Shown piece by piece: positions 31,000 to 41,734 of a stretch of DNA of 64,000 nt. Source of the stretch: Thecaphora thlaspeos (taxonomy: Eukaryota; Basidiomycota; Ustilaginomycetes; Urocystidales; Glomosporiaceae); contig UWYS01000001.1 in the NCBI GenBank assembly GCA_900291925.1, positions 744,001-808,000 on the forward strand. Direction: 5' to 3'. The notes below the pieces were generated by a model. That model saw only the letters and a list, made by a program, of their open reading frames with translations, was not told the DNA's origin and did no database searches. Made by a program: the position numbers and the translations under genes. Within the stretch, counting starts at the first letter, position 1; each line of letters starts with the position of its first letter.

Positions 31000-31982
31000 A
31001 TGTCTCGAAGGTACGACTCGCGAACCACCACCTTCTCGCCAGAGGGACGGCTGTTCCAGGTCGAGTACGCGATGGAGGCCATCTCACACGCTGGTACCGT
31101 CGTCGGCATCCTTGCAAAGGACGGCATCGTCCTCGCCGCCGAAAAGAAGGTTACCTCGAAGCTCCTCGAGCAGGACCAGTCGTCGGAAAAGATCTTCCAC
31201 GTCTCTGACAATGTCATGGCCGGCGTCGCTGGAATCACGGCCGACGCAAACTCGCTCGTCAACTACGCACGGAACGCCGCCCAGCGCTATCTCGGCACCT
31301 ACGACGATGACATCCCCGTCGAGCAGCTGGCGCAGAGGCTGTGCGACCTCAAGCAGGGCTATACGCAGTACGGCGGCCTTCGTCCCTTTGGCGTCTCGAT
31401 CCTCTATGCCGGCTTCGACGACCACCATCACTTCCAGCTCTACCACTCAGATCCTTCCGGCAACTATTCTGGCTGGAAGGCCACCTGCATCGGCAGCAAC
31501 AACGGCACCGCCACCAGCCTGCTCAAGCAGGACTACAAGGACGAGATCGGCATCCAGGAGGCCATGGGCCTCGCGGTCAAGGTGCTGAGCAAGACGATGG
31601 ACTCAACCTCGCTCGACAGCGAGAAGCGTGAGTGTTGACTGTTTTTTATTGCACGGAGTCCGCCGGGCTTCAAAGGCTATGCTGAGGGATGGACGGACAG
31701 ATTCGAGGAACCTTTGTGACTGATCACCCCGCCTGACCTTCCTCTCCCGCTCTACAATGCCGCCGCCGCCATCTCGACGTTTAAACTGCAGTCGAGTTTG
31801 CAACATTGGCGCTTAACCCGCGCACGGGCAAGCCTCAGACAAGCATCTTCAAGCCCAATGACATCGATCGCCTGCTCGAGAGGCACGGCCTGGCCAAGGC
31901 CAAGGAGGGCGAGACGGCCGCCGCCACCGCGCCATCAACAAGCGCTGCGACACCGGCCGACGCCATGGCGGTTGACTCTTAG
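31000..31982 (+). CDS. PRE9: 20S proteasome subunit alpha-3 (alpha type 4)
   Basis: Two exons, 31000-31627 and 31792-31982. The intron is 164 nt, with donor GTGAGT and acceptor CTGCAG, and gives 272 residues. The N-terminus [20 protein letters not shown] is the proteasome alpha-type signature and is nearly identical to human PSMA4 and yeast Pre9. [13 protein letters not shown] and [15 protein letters not shown] are further family blocks. The second exon adds [10 protein letters not shown] and an Ala/Thr-rich tail. It forms part of the outer alpha ring that gates the core particle. The long C-rich leader before the ATG is typical of strongly expressed genes. Confidence 0.95.
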
Positions 31983-32163
31983 ATGTACACAGAGGGCATT
32001 GTGCTGCAGCGGCCTGTTGCCTGAACCTCGTAAATCACACGCAGAGCGCACAACAGACGCAGACACACTGCAGAAACGCGCGATGGCTTCACTGCAATGT
32101 TCGGCTGCGGAACACATATGATGGCGCTGACTAGCTACAGGCTCGGCGTCGATGCGGTCACAT

Positions 32164-32727
32164 TTACTTCTTGGGATCCTTGAGGAAGTCGGTGGGGGAG
32201 TTCATGAGCTTCTGCATGGTCTCTGGCGAGACTTCGATGCCAGCCTCCTTGAGCTCGTGCATGACTATCAAGGGGCGAAGGACGGGTTGGAGCACATGTG
32301 AATAGGCGGGAAGCGTCAGCTTCGAGCACATACGTGGCCTTCACAGAACCATCTCGCACCGCAGGGGAGACGGCTTACCTTTACCGCTGGCCTCGCGGAT
32401 GTCGGAGTTGGCGGCGAGCTTCATGAGCTGGATTATGCTGGGCTTCTCGCCGGACGTGAGGTCGAGACCTTTGTTCTTCATGACTCGAACAAGGTTGCGG
32501 ATAGCCTCGACGGCGGATGGACGTCCTGCCAGCTTCTCGAAGCCGGCGGGGAGGGGAGGCCAGGAGCTGGGACCCTCTGAACCGGAAGGGGCAGAGGCGT
32601 AGCTGCGCGAGGGGAGGGCCGAGGCGGTACGGTATGCGGGCGCCGTCGCGGGTGCGAGGCGGGCTGTCGCGACGGTCGGGCGGAGGAGTGCTTGCCGGGC
32701 GATGGGTGAGATGGTGCATGCAAGCAT
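32164..32727 (-). CDS. Small mitochondrial-type protein of unknown function
   Basis: Two exons, 32727-32379 and 32264-32165/32164, with a 114-nt intron (donor GTAAGC, acceptor TGATAG), coding for 149 residues. The ATG at 32727 (MLACTISPIARQALLRPTVA) begins an Arg/Ala/Ser-rich, acid-free presequence, so I prefer it to the in-frame ATGs further upstream. The mature part is short and helical: GFEKLAGRPSAVEAIRNLVR, a conserved-looking QLMKLAANSDIREASGK, then HELKEAGIEVSPETMQKLMN and a C-terminal DPKK. I do not recognise a family; it may be a small mitochondrial structural or assembly factor. It is separated from the proteasome gene by only about 180 bases, in convergent orientation. Confidence 0.65.
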
Positions 32728-33061
32728 GGTGGCTGAGCTATTATTAAGGGACTGCGTGACGATAAGGGTGGGGTGGTGGAGAGAGGAGGTGGATGTCATG
32801 TGGATGGCAAAGAGAGAAGATGCTCGCCGGGCAGCGCAAGCCGGACGGCCAAAGTGGAGGGCGCTGTTGTGTTCTCGGCTCCGAACGTTGGATCCCGCTC
32901 GGGGAATTTCATGGCGACGTGTTGGCACGCTCTCTTGTCCCCTCTCACCTTTCCCTTCCACCTCTCCCTCCTTGTCCCCCCGACTATCACCAACCCTGTC
33001 CCCCTCACCCTCCTCCTTCGAAGCCCCCCAACTCGCGGCCTAGGCTGGCTCCTACGTCTCG
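32728..33061. other. Divergent promoter region
   Basis: Shared upstream region of the small mitochondrial protein (minus) and the PPR protein (plus). The half near 33062 is C/T-rich. No other feature seen. Confidence 0.6.
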
Positions 33062-36000
33062 ATGCTACGCGGTCCGCTCACATCGGCGTGGCGCCAGGCC
33101 GCTCATCGTCCGCACCACCTCATCGTGAGGCCTTCTTCCTGCTCGGCCCTCTCGCCCGGAGATCTCGCCTTCTTTGGCCCCTGCTCCATCCAACAGCAGA
33201 ACGGCTCCAATCCCGGTCAAAGGACCAAGGCAATCAGTCATGTCGTCAGCAAAGACAGTCCCGGCTCGCTCGCTCCTTTAGACACGCAGCATCGCAAGGC
33301 GGCCGGACCCCGATCTACGACATTGGAGCACTTCACCCTCAGCCTGGCCCCGCAGCAGCGAGCTAGGCCAGCGCTCACTATCGAGCAGCTGATCGACCAA
33401 TATGACCCCTCGATCATGCATTCCAGCGCTCAGCTGCCACGCGAGCCTTCTGAGCTCAACCGGCTGCTCAAGCACAGGCTCCGTCGGTACCGTCTCTCAG
33501 AAAAGGACTGGCTCTCGATGCTGAGCGCCGTGACCGCTCGAACCTGGCCAGAGGTCCGATCGTACATGTACGCTATGTCCACCGCCGACTGGCCGTCCTT
33601 CGTGCTCAACCACGCCCTTCGCTGCGTGAGCACGCCCAGCGAGGCCTTAGACGCGCTCGCCGCCGTCGCCAGCAAGGTCGCCACCGCCAAACCTCACCGC
33701 CTCAAGGGGTTCCTTGCGATCCTGACCGAAAAGGTACTCTACGAACTGCCAGCGCTACATCTCACCTCGCGGCTAACCGACCTCTTCCTGCAGATCGCCG
33801 GCAGACAGCCGCGGAAAGATCGACGCACCACCGACTCGCTGCGCTGGTGCTGCCTCTTCCTGGCAAAGCATCTGGCACGGCACGGAGAGCAGGCGGCGCG
33901 GGACAACGCTCTACGACTCTTGCAGTGGGCCGAAGAGAACGATGATCAGATGAGCGAGCAGCTGTACCCCGTCTTCTTCCGAGTGGATCGTTCGCCGCCC
34001 GCATTCTTTAGCTCCGTCTCTGACGCACCACGAACGGCTGATCTGTCACTGCAAAAGGCGTTCGACTCCAGCACTTTCCTCAGCTGCGACCTGGCGCAGG
34101 AGCTCATCAGTACTTGCCGGACCGCCGATGGCCGCCTCTTGCAACGCTTTTTGCGCAGCGCCGTCCTGTCTGCGGGCCGAGACCGCAACTTCGCCCAAGC
34201 CAGAGCATGGTACGACGAGCTGTGCACGTTGGCGCATCGGTCTGGCGACGCCCACGACCTCAGTCAAACAGCCGACGACACTCACTCGACCATGACAGAT
34301 CTGCAGATCTACATGCGGGCAATGTTGCGAGCAGAGCACCACGACGGTTCCACTTCGCACAACCTCAAGCAACTGCAAAGCCTCCTCGAGACCGACAGCG
34401 ACGGACGCCTCGACCAGACCAACAGTCGTTCGTGGGAGACGATGCTCGCCTTCATCTCTAGCGACGCGGACGTGCCGCCGGAACGGGTGCTGGCTATGCT
34501 CGCTGTTCGCCTGGAAGACGACATTCATCCCCTCCATGGACGGACGGGCCACCAACCGGTCAGGCAGGCTGGCGGCGTTGACGCGATGCTCAAGGCCGCC
34601 ATGAAGCTGGCGGATCAGTTAGGCCGGACGCAGCGCTCGTACACCATCGTCATGGACGGTCTGCTGCGTCGCAAGCAGCCGAGGGAGGCCGTGGCAGTGT
34701 GGCACGCGATGCTGCAGCGAGGCGTGACACCGACGCGAGCCACGCTCTCGGTGCTCCTTCGGGCTCTCTTCACGCTGGGCGAGTCGAAGAAGGCCGTCAA
34801 GCAGATCCAGCAGTGGTGCGAGCTTGGCGTCGAGATGCCCGTCGTTCCTCCTCCGATTCGCGCGCCGCTGGTGCTTCCACGCTCCAGCCTGGACGGGCCG
34901 ATTGAGGTGCATCTCGATCTCCCATCTGCAACTGCGGAGGCGTCTGGCGACAGCGCATCAACTTTACGACGCTGCGTGCTCCGGCCCGATACGATCCTAG
35001 CGACGATGGTGTTTGAAGGTCTTTGGCGCACCCACGCTACCGACACGGCCTACACCGTCTGGGCCGCAATGCAGCAGACGCTCGCCGTCGCACCGGACGC
35101 GCCCATCCTAGCTATCCTGCTGAAATGCGCGAGCGGACAGGGCGATTTGCCCTCGCAAAGCGAAAGCGAGATGGCCTTTTCGCCTTACCTTGGCATCAGC
35201 ATCTTCCGCAGGATCCTGTTGCTGCAGCATCCGGAGCTGAAAGAGTGTTTGATTGGACCGATGCTGAGCGGACACGATCACGGGAACGGTGGAGCGGGGT
35301 TGAGAGGGGTGGGCGAGAGCTGGCTACTGCGCGGGGAGTTTGGAATGAGGACGGTCGAAAGATGGATGAGCGACCGGGTCGCGCGCTTCATTGGCGGTCG
35401 GGCACCACCGCCGAAGATCCCATTCACCTCGCCGTCAAGCGACGGTGGCGAAAAGCTGGACTTCACTGTGACATTCACACCGGAACTATTCGACCACTAC
35501 CTCCGTCTGCTCCACTACATCCAGCTGAAGCCGCTCAAGAGCTTCTTCCGCTTCGGCGGTGGCAACAGCGAAGCAGCTGATCGAGCGCGTTCGGACGGGG
35601 ACGATCTGGGACGCATCGAAGAGCTCTTTCTGCTCCTGGCGTGGATGCGCGCGCTGGACGTGAGACCGCTCCGTCGGACGCTCGCGACCATCTGTCTGGA
35701 ACTGGAGGAGGTCCTCCCGCCCCTCTCCTCGCTCCCCACCACCCCATCTCCGTCCGACGGCGACGAAAGGCCAGCAGACCGCGTACCACTCCGAGAGAAC
35801 GCGGGTCTCCTAGCAGATTGGTTGGAGAGTTGGATGGACGAAACGAGAGGACGCGGAAGTCGGTCTGGCGACAAGATACTGTGGCCGACCGACAGGGATA
35901 TGCAGATAGCGTACAAGTGGAAGATGGAGAGGCTGCGCGCGGTAGAGCTCGGAGAGAGCGAGACGTGGGAGGAGAGGAGGAGGTGGTTCACCTTCCGACC

Positions 36001-36067
36001 TAGTCTGCAGGAGGAGAGGGAGTGGAAGAGGAGGCAGGAGGAGAGGGAAGCGCTCGGGTATCACTGA
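33062..36067 (+). CDS. Mitochondrial pentatricopeptide-repeat-like protein
   Basis: Single exon, 1001 residues. The N-terminus (MLRGPLTSAWRQAAHRPHHL) lacks acidic residues and is Arg-rich, as in mitochondrial targeting. Helical repeats occupy most of the chain. The clearest PPR unit is around residues 520-575 (TIVMDGLLRRKQPREAVAVW, then AMLQRGVTPTRATLSVLLRA), and weaker units flank it. Such proteins bind organellar transcripts and promote maturation or translation. The family member cannot be named. The C-terminus is charged (EEREWKRRQEEREALGYH). Its stop codon is 47 bases from the stop of REV1 on the other strand, so 3' ends must overlap or be very short. Confidence 0.65.
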   Translation: MLRGPLTSAWRQAAHRPHHLIVRPSSCSALSPGDLAFFGPCSIQQQNGSNPGQRTKAISHVVSKDSPGSLAPLDTQHRKAAGPRSTTLEHFTLSLAPQQRARPALTIEQLIDQYDPSIMHSSAQLPREPSELNRLLKHRLRRYRLSEKDWLSMLSAVTARTWPEVRSYMYAMSTADWPSFVLNHALRCVSTPSEALDALAAVASKVATAKPHRLKGFLAILTEKVLYELPALHLTSRLTDLFLQIAGRQPRKDRRTTDSLRWCCLFLAKHLARHGEQAARDNALRLLQWAEENDDQMSEQLYPVFFRVDRSPPAFFSSVSDAPRTADLSLQKAFDSSTFLSCDLAQELISTCRTADGRLLQRFLRSAVLSAGRDRNFAQARAWYDELCTLAHRSGDAHDLSQTADDTHSTMTDLQIYMRAMLRAEHHDGSTSHNLKQLQSLLETDSDGRLDQTNSRSWETMLAFISSDADVPPERVLAMLAVRLEDDIHPLHGRTGHQPVRQAGGVDAMLKAAMKLADQLGRTQRSYTIVMDGLLRRKQPREAVAVWHAMLQRGVTPTRATLSVLLRALFTLGESKKAVKQIQQWCELGVEMPVVPPPIRAPLVLPRSSLDGPIEVHLDLPSATAEASGDSASTLRRCVLRPDTILATMVFEGLWRTHATDTAYTVWAAMQQTLAVAPDAPILAILLKCASGQGDLPSQSESEMAFSPYLGISIFRRILLLQHPELKECLIGPMLSGHDHGNGGAGLRGVGESWLLRGEFGMRTVERWMSDRVARFIGGRAPPPKIPFTSPSSDGGEKLDFTVTFTPELFDHYLRLLHYIQLKPLKSFFRFGGGNSEAADRARSDGDDLGRIEELFLLLAWMRALDVRPLRRTLATICLELEEVLPPLSSLPTTPSPSDGDERPADRVPLRENAGLLADWLESWMDETRGRGSRSGDKILWPTDRDMQIAYKWKMERLRAVELGESETWEERRRWFTFRPSLQEEREWKRRQEEREALGYH

Positions 36068-36114
36068 ATTGTTCATCGTCACTTGTCCATAGTACAGGTA
36101 CGCTATACGCCGCG

Positions 36115-39100
36115 CTAGTCGAGCGATAGGACCGCTCCTCCCATCTTCGCCTTGACCCTCTCGTTGACGCCGGCGAGGATATCGTAGAAAGCGATCCACC
36201 ATTTCATCTCGACCGATCCCTCGTCCTCCCCCGCCTCCTCTGTCTCGGCATCTCGTCGTCGTCGTCTTCTCGCGACACACTTCCTCGCTCGTTTTCCGAC
36301 ATCGCGATCCTCTCCGCCCAATTCTTCGACGATGACTGACCGTAGAGAGACGAGACACGCCCTGACTTTTTCCAAGTCCCACGTCGCACTACTGATGGGG
36401 GCCTCTGGATCGAGACAGGCGAGGAGGAAGGTGGCGATACGCTGTACGTCGCCCTTTCTCGGTCCTTGCGATGCAAAGGCGCGGTACCAAGCCGTCAGGA
36501 GCGGTCGTAGGGCGTCTAGGTCTGTGACTCCGCGGAGGTTGGGCGCTTCCCGTGCAGGCCGATCGTCGTCGAGGGGTAAGATGATTGTCTCTTCCGCGAC
36601 GGTTCGTGTTGAAGGCCGCGCAACGAACGCGGCACCACCGCCATGTAGCGTCGCCTGACGTACGCCGCCCGTCGCCATCGCTGCGGCCTTCTTGTCCGCC
36701 TCGTTCTGCACCTCTGATGCTCTCCTGGTCTCCCTCCTCTCGGCCAGCGTCACCTCCTCCCACCCACCTCGATTCGAACCGGCCTTGAAGCGTTTCAACT
36801 CGCTGGCCCGTTTGTCGCGATGGTAGAGGTACATTTCCCTCTGCATCTCCGCGGGTAGAGCTCGAAAGACGTCTTCATCTATGCCCAAAACCTTGAGTTC
36901 GTCGGACGAGATCGAGGCGGGATCGACGGGCGCGGCAGCTTCGATGTTCAGTCTGTCGCCGACGCCGATCGTATCGCGAAGCTTGGTCTTGGTGCGTTTC
37001 CGAGGCGATTCGGAAAGGGAGCGGAAGAGCGAAGACTTGCGCTTCTTTGCTGCTATGTCGCTGTCGGGATCGAGAGCATTGCCGTTGCCGTTGCCGTTTG
37101 CGAGACCGAGCGGCAGGAAGGGCAAGGTGCTATCGGTCAACGTCTGTTTCCTTCTAGTCGGCGTGCTGGGTCCGGCAGGCGACGACGAGCCCGACGAAGA
37201 GGCAGAGACGTATCGTCCCAGTCGACTCTGTCGCAGGATGTCGCGTCGGATCGACTCTGGCAGCTCGGCGAGGACGGAAGCGTCGATCTGCGACGTCGAC
37301 GGGAGCAGCAACGCTTCCGCCACGGCTGGCGATGGAGCGACTTTAGCCTTTTGCGGCGTCGTTGGCGTCGAACGCGGTAGAATCCGTGGCGTGTGCTGCA
37401 GCTGTGACGACGAAGACGACGACGACGGCGGCGGCGGGCGATCCGGAGTCGGCTGCGTTGGCAGGAAGTCGACACGCTCAGTCCCGAGGCATCGGCCTAG
37501 GGCGGCATGGATCTGTTCTCGGAAGGGCGTCGGGAGGGCGGCAATGACCGTGGGATCCAATTGCGAGGCCGACGGTATGGCTAACTGCGTGGATGCGGGG
37601 AAGCGTGGCGTTAGTGACGGCGTCTCAATCTCTGCCTCTGCCTCTGACTTGAGGTCTGGACCAGCGATACTGCCATTGATGGCTCGCTTGGCCACCACCG
37701 GTCGTCTGGGCGTTGCGGCGAGAGGACCTTTTTGCAGGTCTGGCAGGCCATCGCCACCCTCCTCGTCCTCTTGACCTCTGGAGGAGACGTCTGCCTCGTC
37801 GTCGGTCTCGGCGCCTTGGATCGGCGACCCGCTGCTCCTCTTGCCCGCGACGGCAGCTGTCGCCGCCTTGTCCGGCGAGGCAACCTTGCTGAAGCGCAAC
37901 ACCGACTGCCCGTTTGACGGCTTCGGCGTCGCAATGTTTCCGCCTTTGCCATCGGCTAGCTCGAGCTTGTTGAGACTGATGGCGATGCCTCTGAGCTCCT
38001 TTGGGTCAGCGCGGAGGTCCCTGATGAGCGGCCAAGCGGCCTGCTTGATGCGCACGCTGTCATCGATAGCGCATCCCGCCGGTCCCGATACCTGCGTGCT
38101 GCGGTGGTGGGTGTCGCAGACGCCGTGTCCTAGGAACTTGGGCGCTTCGTGCGGTGCTTCTTTGGCCCTCACCATCACCTGGACCGAGACCTGCCTACCC
38201 TTCAACCGTACGGCCTGGGCACGCTGTGAGACCTCGCGGCACATGCCATCGACGAACGTCTCCGCCTCCTCGTTGGTGAGGAAGCGGATGCCGTAGTTGA
38301 CGTGCGACCCGACCGACTGCCGTAGCTTGTTGCCCTCGAGCCGATCGGCATCCTTGCCGTGCATCTTTTCCCAGATCACTTTGCCCTTCTTGGGTCCGAG
38401 CTCATGCACCACCCTCTTCTCGGACGTCGCAAGGCGGATCTCGCCGACGTTGATCGTCTTGAACAGCTCGCGCAGCCGTTCGCGCAGGCTCCACCCGATG
38501 CCGTGCAGGTCGTCGACGTCGAGCGCGTCGAGGAACGGCTGTCGCATCTCTTCGGTCAGGTGGAACGAGCCGCCCGGCTTGGCCTTGCGCGTCGCCAGCC
38601 GTGCTAGGAGGATGTTGCTGCCGATGCCGATGCTGGCTTCGCAGCCGCAGAGGTCGCGGATCTCATCGCGAAACGCTTCGGCCAGCTGCTTGCTCCATTT
38701 CGTCCCGCCGCCGCCGCCACCGTCGCCGCTCCCTCCGACGCTTGCTGCCTCGTACCGCTGCGAGCTGATCCTGTCGCTGTACCGCTGGTAGAGGGAGCCG
38801 GAAGGGTAGAGACCGTTGCGCATGTTTTCGAGAAGCATGCTGACGTCCACCAACGTCTCGTCGACGCTAACCGCTTGAAGCGCGTCGGCGTGCTCGAGCA
38901 GGAACGTGTAAAAGGCGAGGCTGATGTCGCTGTACGTCTTGAAGTCGTACGGGATCGTCTGGATGCGCGGACACAGCTTCTTGGCCTGACCGAGGCTCAT
39001 GCCGTTACGCACGCCGAACCCGCGCGCCACGTAGTTGCACGACGCGATCTCCGAAGTGCTGCTTGACTGGTCGTCTGCCGGTCGACGTTCCAAGCCTTCG

Positions 39101-41262
39101 GCGGCCGGTGGCAAGCCGGTCCCTGACCCGTGGCAGACGGCGACGGGCGTCTCTTTGAGGTCGGGCCGCTTGCGTAAACCTACCGAGACGAAGAAACTGT
39201 CAAAGTCGATGTGCATGATGACCCGCGCGACGCCCTTGGGCAGGTCGAGGCTGCCCGGCTGCCGTCCGGCCTCGCGCAGCGCCGAGCTGACCATGTCCTG
39301 CAAGCTCGTCTTCCATGTGCTGAGGTGATGCAGCCGCGACTTTGCAAAGTAGCCCGCCAGGAAGCCTTTGCTCGTCGCCGTGTTGCGCTCGCGCCAGCTC
39401 GGGCTGGCAAGCAGGCGTGCCGCGTGCGTGTTCGAGGGTCGGCTGGCGTAGCCGCTCTTGACCGTCATGTCGCCAACCGTAGGGGCAGATGCTGTCATTT
39501 GCGGGATAATTCCGATGCTGTCGTCGACTTTATCCGCGGGCCGTGGCCTGCAGGGTGTCTCCGGTGCAGCAGATAGCTCTGCCGGCTCCTCCTGCTCTGT
39601 GGGCGTCGTCCCTGCCGGTGCAGTCGGTGGCGCGGCCACCTCGCGATGGGTCGGCAGCGTCGTGTGAGCCTTCTGTGGTGAGCGCGTATAGGAAGCAGTG
39701 TCACCAACAGCTCTGTCGCCGCGCTCGGTGCGTCCTAAGCTGGCCTCTTTGGCTTGCTGCGGAAAGATCGGACGCGCCGTCTGATTATCGTCCCACATCT
39801 CTACCACATCCACGAACTTGACCTTGCGCGCAGGGGCGACCTCGACCTTCGGCTGGGCGGGTGAGGCCTGTGCTGCTGGCGATGATCGGCTGTCGAGCTT
39901 GTCCTGAAGCCCGGCCTTGTCCTCTTGACGCTGCTGCTCGATCATGGCTACGTCTTTGAGGGATGGTGGCGAAAGTGACGGCGAAGCCTTCTTCTCTTCT
40001 TTGACCTTTATGAAGCCCTGCAAGAGCGTCTTCTGGTTGCTCGGCCTGCCCCACGGGCTCTCTACGGCCTCGCCGAACCTGGGCAGCGCCTTGCCGTTCT
40101 GCGCCTGCTTGGCCAAGTCCCTCCACCCGGTCATGCCGAGCTCGCGGTCACCTCCCACGCTCAGATTGCCGCCTACATGACCGTTGGAGCCGGTGATGGC
40201 GTCGCACTTCCACTTCCGCCAATCTGCCCTCTTGCCCGTCTCGATGCTCTCGAGTATCCATCCGGGCAGGACGACCTTGTAGTCCTTGAACTCGATGCGT
40301 TTCTTTGGCGTCAGATTTAACGCGACGATGTGGGTGCAGGGCCGTTTCTGGTCGAGATAGGGCATGTGCTGGCCTCCGTGGAGTACGAGGAGCCTCCTCA
40401 GCTCGCTACAGGGTGGATGCGTCTGTCCATTGATGTAGACGCAGCAGCCCCGAAAGATGTCGGACTTCCTGCCGTCCGATGGGGCGGCGGCTCCTTCTTG
40501 TTGGACGCCATCTCGGCCGTTGAGGGCGGCTTCGGCAGCGTCGCCGACTCGCATCAGCTCGGCTTCCTCTTGGAGTAGTGCCGACTCTTGCACCTTGAGC
40601 TTGGCCCGCTTGAACTTCATGTAGGAGCGCACGTCTCCGTAGGCGATCGGGTTGTAGATCTCCGACTCGAGGTAGTCTTTCTCCTTGCCCTTGCTATCGT
40701 GGTTGGCGTTGTCGCCATGGTTGGACTGCTTTAGCTTGGCAGCTATTTGAGATCCGTGGTCGGGGTCTGCATCGATGTCGACAGCATGGTCGACGTCTTC
40801 GTCAGCTGTAGACGAAGCGGCGGTGGAACCAGCAATCCCTCCACTGGTGCGAGATGCCGGTGGCGAGGGCTCGATGAGCTGATCCTCGTCCGCCCACTGG
40901 ACCTTTCTCTTCTTCCTCGGCGAAATCGTCTCTGACGACGGCGAGTGTGTCGGCCGATCTTCCTCATCCTTGTGCCCAAAATCTATCGGCTTGCGGGTGA
41001 TCCTACTCCACGACTGCTGCGATGGCAATGACGGTGTAAAGATCCCATCGTCGTCATCCTCCTTATCATCTGGTGTGACTATACCATCGTCTTGATCATC
41101 GTGAGGCAGCTCCGCTAGAGCCTGGATGAACGCTTCATCTTCGTCGTCTGACCTGATCGTGTGCCCTTCTCGTGCCGAATCGGCGTTTTTGTCGCAGAGG
41201 GTATGGTTGAACTGTAGAGGAGCGGATGTCATGCTGTGCTGTGTTGAGATGTGGATGGCCAT
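36115..41262 (-). CDS. REV1: DNA repair protein REV1 (Y-family deoxycytidyl transferase)
   Basis: One uninterrupted frame of 1715 residues, long for the family (yeast 985). A BRCT domain lies at about 267-353 (IFRGCCVYINGQT...VVLPGWILESI). The Y-family catalytic core carries MHIDFDSFF (D686) and the SVDETLVD pair (D801, E802), the metal ligands. After a long linker come three ubiquitin-binding-motif-like helices (LDPTVIAALPTPFREQI, ASVLAELPESIRRDIL, FRALPAEMQREM) and the C-terminal domain that binds Pol zeta and other inserter polymerases. REV1 inserts dCMP opposite abasic sites and scaffolds translesion synthesis in the nucleus. The N-terminal 260 residues are acidic and carry basic patches (PRKKRKVQW, a likely nuclear signal). 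No sign of frameshift or loss of key residues. Confidence 0.93.
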   Translation of the reverse strand: MAIHISTQHSMTSAPLQFNHTLCDKNADSAREGHTIRSDDEDEAFIQALAELPHDDQDDGIVTPDDKEDDDDGIFTPSLPSQQSWSRITRKPIDFGHKDEEDRPTHSPSSETISPRKKRKVQWADEDQLIEPSPPASRTSGGIAGSTAASSTADEDVDHAVDIDADPDHGSQIAAKLKQSNHGDNANHDSKGKEKDYLESEIYNPIAYGDVRSYMKFKRAKLKVQESALLQEEAELMRVGDAAEAALNGRDGVQQEGAAAPSDGRKSDIFRGCCVYINGQTHPPCSELRRLLVLHGGQHMPYLDQKRPCTHIVALNLTPKKRIEFKDYKVVLPGWILESIETGKRADWRKWKCDAITGSNGHVGGNLSVGGDRELGMTGWRDLAKQAQNGKALPRFGEAVESPWGRPSNQKTLLQGFIKVKEEKKASPSLSPPSLKDVAMIEQQRQEDKAGLQDKLDSRSSPAAQASPAQPKVEVAPARKVKFVDVVEMWDDNQTARPIFPQQAKEASLGRTERGDRAVGDTASYTRSPQKAHTTLPTHREVAAPPTAPAGTTPTEQEEPAELSAAPETPCRPRPADKVDDSIGIIPQMTASAPTVGDMTVKSGYASRPSNTHAARLLASPSWRERNTATSKGFLAGYFAKSRLHHLSTWKTSLQDMVSSALREAGRQPGSLDLPKGVARVIMHIDFDSFFVSVGLRKRPDLKETPVAVCHGSGTGLPPAAEGLERRPADDQSSSTSEIASCNYVARGFGVRNGMSLGQAKKLCPRIQTIPYDFKTYSDISLAFYTFLLEHADALQAVSVDETLVDVSMLLENMRNGLYPSGSLYQRYSDRISSQRYEAASVGGSGDGGGGGGTKWSKQLAEAFRDEIRDLCGCEASIGIGSNILLARLATRKAKPGGSFHLTEEMRQPFLDALDVDDLHGIGWSLRERLRELFKTINVGEIRLATSEKRVVHELGPKKGKVIWEKMHGKDADRLEGNKLRQSVGSHVNYGIRFLTNEEAETFVDGMCREVSQRAQAVRLKGRQVSVQVMVRAKEAPHEAPKFLGHGVCDTHHRSTQVSGPAGCAIDDSVRIKQAAWPLIRDLRADPKELRGIAISLNKLELADGKGGNIATPKPSNGQSVLRFSKVASPDKAATAAVAGKRSSGSPIQGAETDDEADVSSRGQEDEEGGDGLPDLQKGPLAATPRRPVVAKRAINGSIAGPDLKSEAEAEIETPSLTPRFPASTQLAIPSASQLDPTVIAALPTPFREQIHAALGRCLGTERVDFLPTQPTPDRPPPPSSSSSSSQLQHTPRILPRSTPTTPQKAKVAPSPAVAEALLLPSTSQIDASVLAELPESIRRDILRQSRLGRYVSASSSGSSSPAGPSTPTRRKQTLTDSTLPFLPLGLANGNGNGNALDPDSDIAAKKRKSSLFRSLSESPRKRTKTKLRDTIGVGDRLNIEAAAPVDPASISSDELKVLGIDEDVFRALPAEMQREMYLYHRDKRASELKRFKAGSNRGGWEEVTLAERRETRRASEVQNEADKKAAAMATGGVRQATLHGGGAAFVARPSTRTVAEETIILPLDDDRPAREAPNLRGVTDLDALRPLLTAWYRAFASQGPRKGDVQRIATFLLACLDPEAPISSATWDLEKVRACLVSLRSVIVEELGGEDRDVGKRARKCVARRRRRRDAETEEAGEDEGSVEMKWWIAFYDILAGVNERVKAKMGGAVLSLD

Positions 41263-41734
41263 GGCGGCTCGATGGTGGTCATGGTGTATGCGTGTCGTGA
41301 GTGTGAGGTGGTGGCGACGATGTCATTGCGAGATAGCCGCAAGAACAAAGATGCAAGAGGGCGGGCGATGTGGGGTGGGGTGAGGGGTATGTGATGGAGG
41401 GACGGGAGAAGGAGGGGTCGAGAGGAGGCGAAGGAGGCAAAGGAGACTCGAGCAGAGCGGACAGCGACGCGAGGCCGTTCCCATTTATTTTGGCGTGTGG
41501 AGGCGTGTCGGGTAGAGTGCTGCCTGCGCTCCTCTCTCGGCCGATCTAACCTCTCGGGCGGCAGCTCGCCGCTCTCGTCAACCCATCTCGTCCAGGTCGT
41601 CTCTCTTCGCTCGGCGATCAGGATGTACACATCGATTGTTGGAGAGGTAACGGAACAACGATGATAGAGAACATGCTCAACGGAAGGCTACAAGGAGAAC
41701 GGATGGGCACGCAGGGAAAAAGCAGTTAGGCTGC
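41263..41734. other. Intergenic region
   Basis: Promoter of REV1 and 3' flank of the P450 gene. GA/GT-rich on the plus strand near 41380-41460; no other feature. Confidence 0.6.

Noticed and set aside
30338..31588. 416-codon ORF overlapping the proteasome gene
   Set aside because: Runs in another phase over the clearly real alpha-3 subunit; the part before 31000 is leader.
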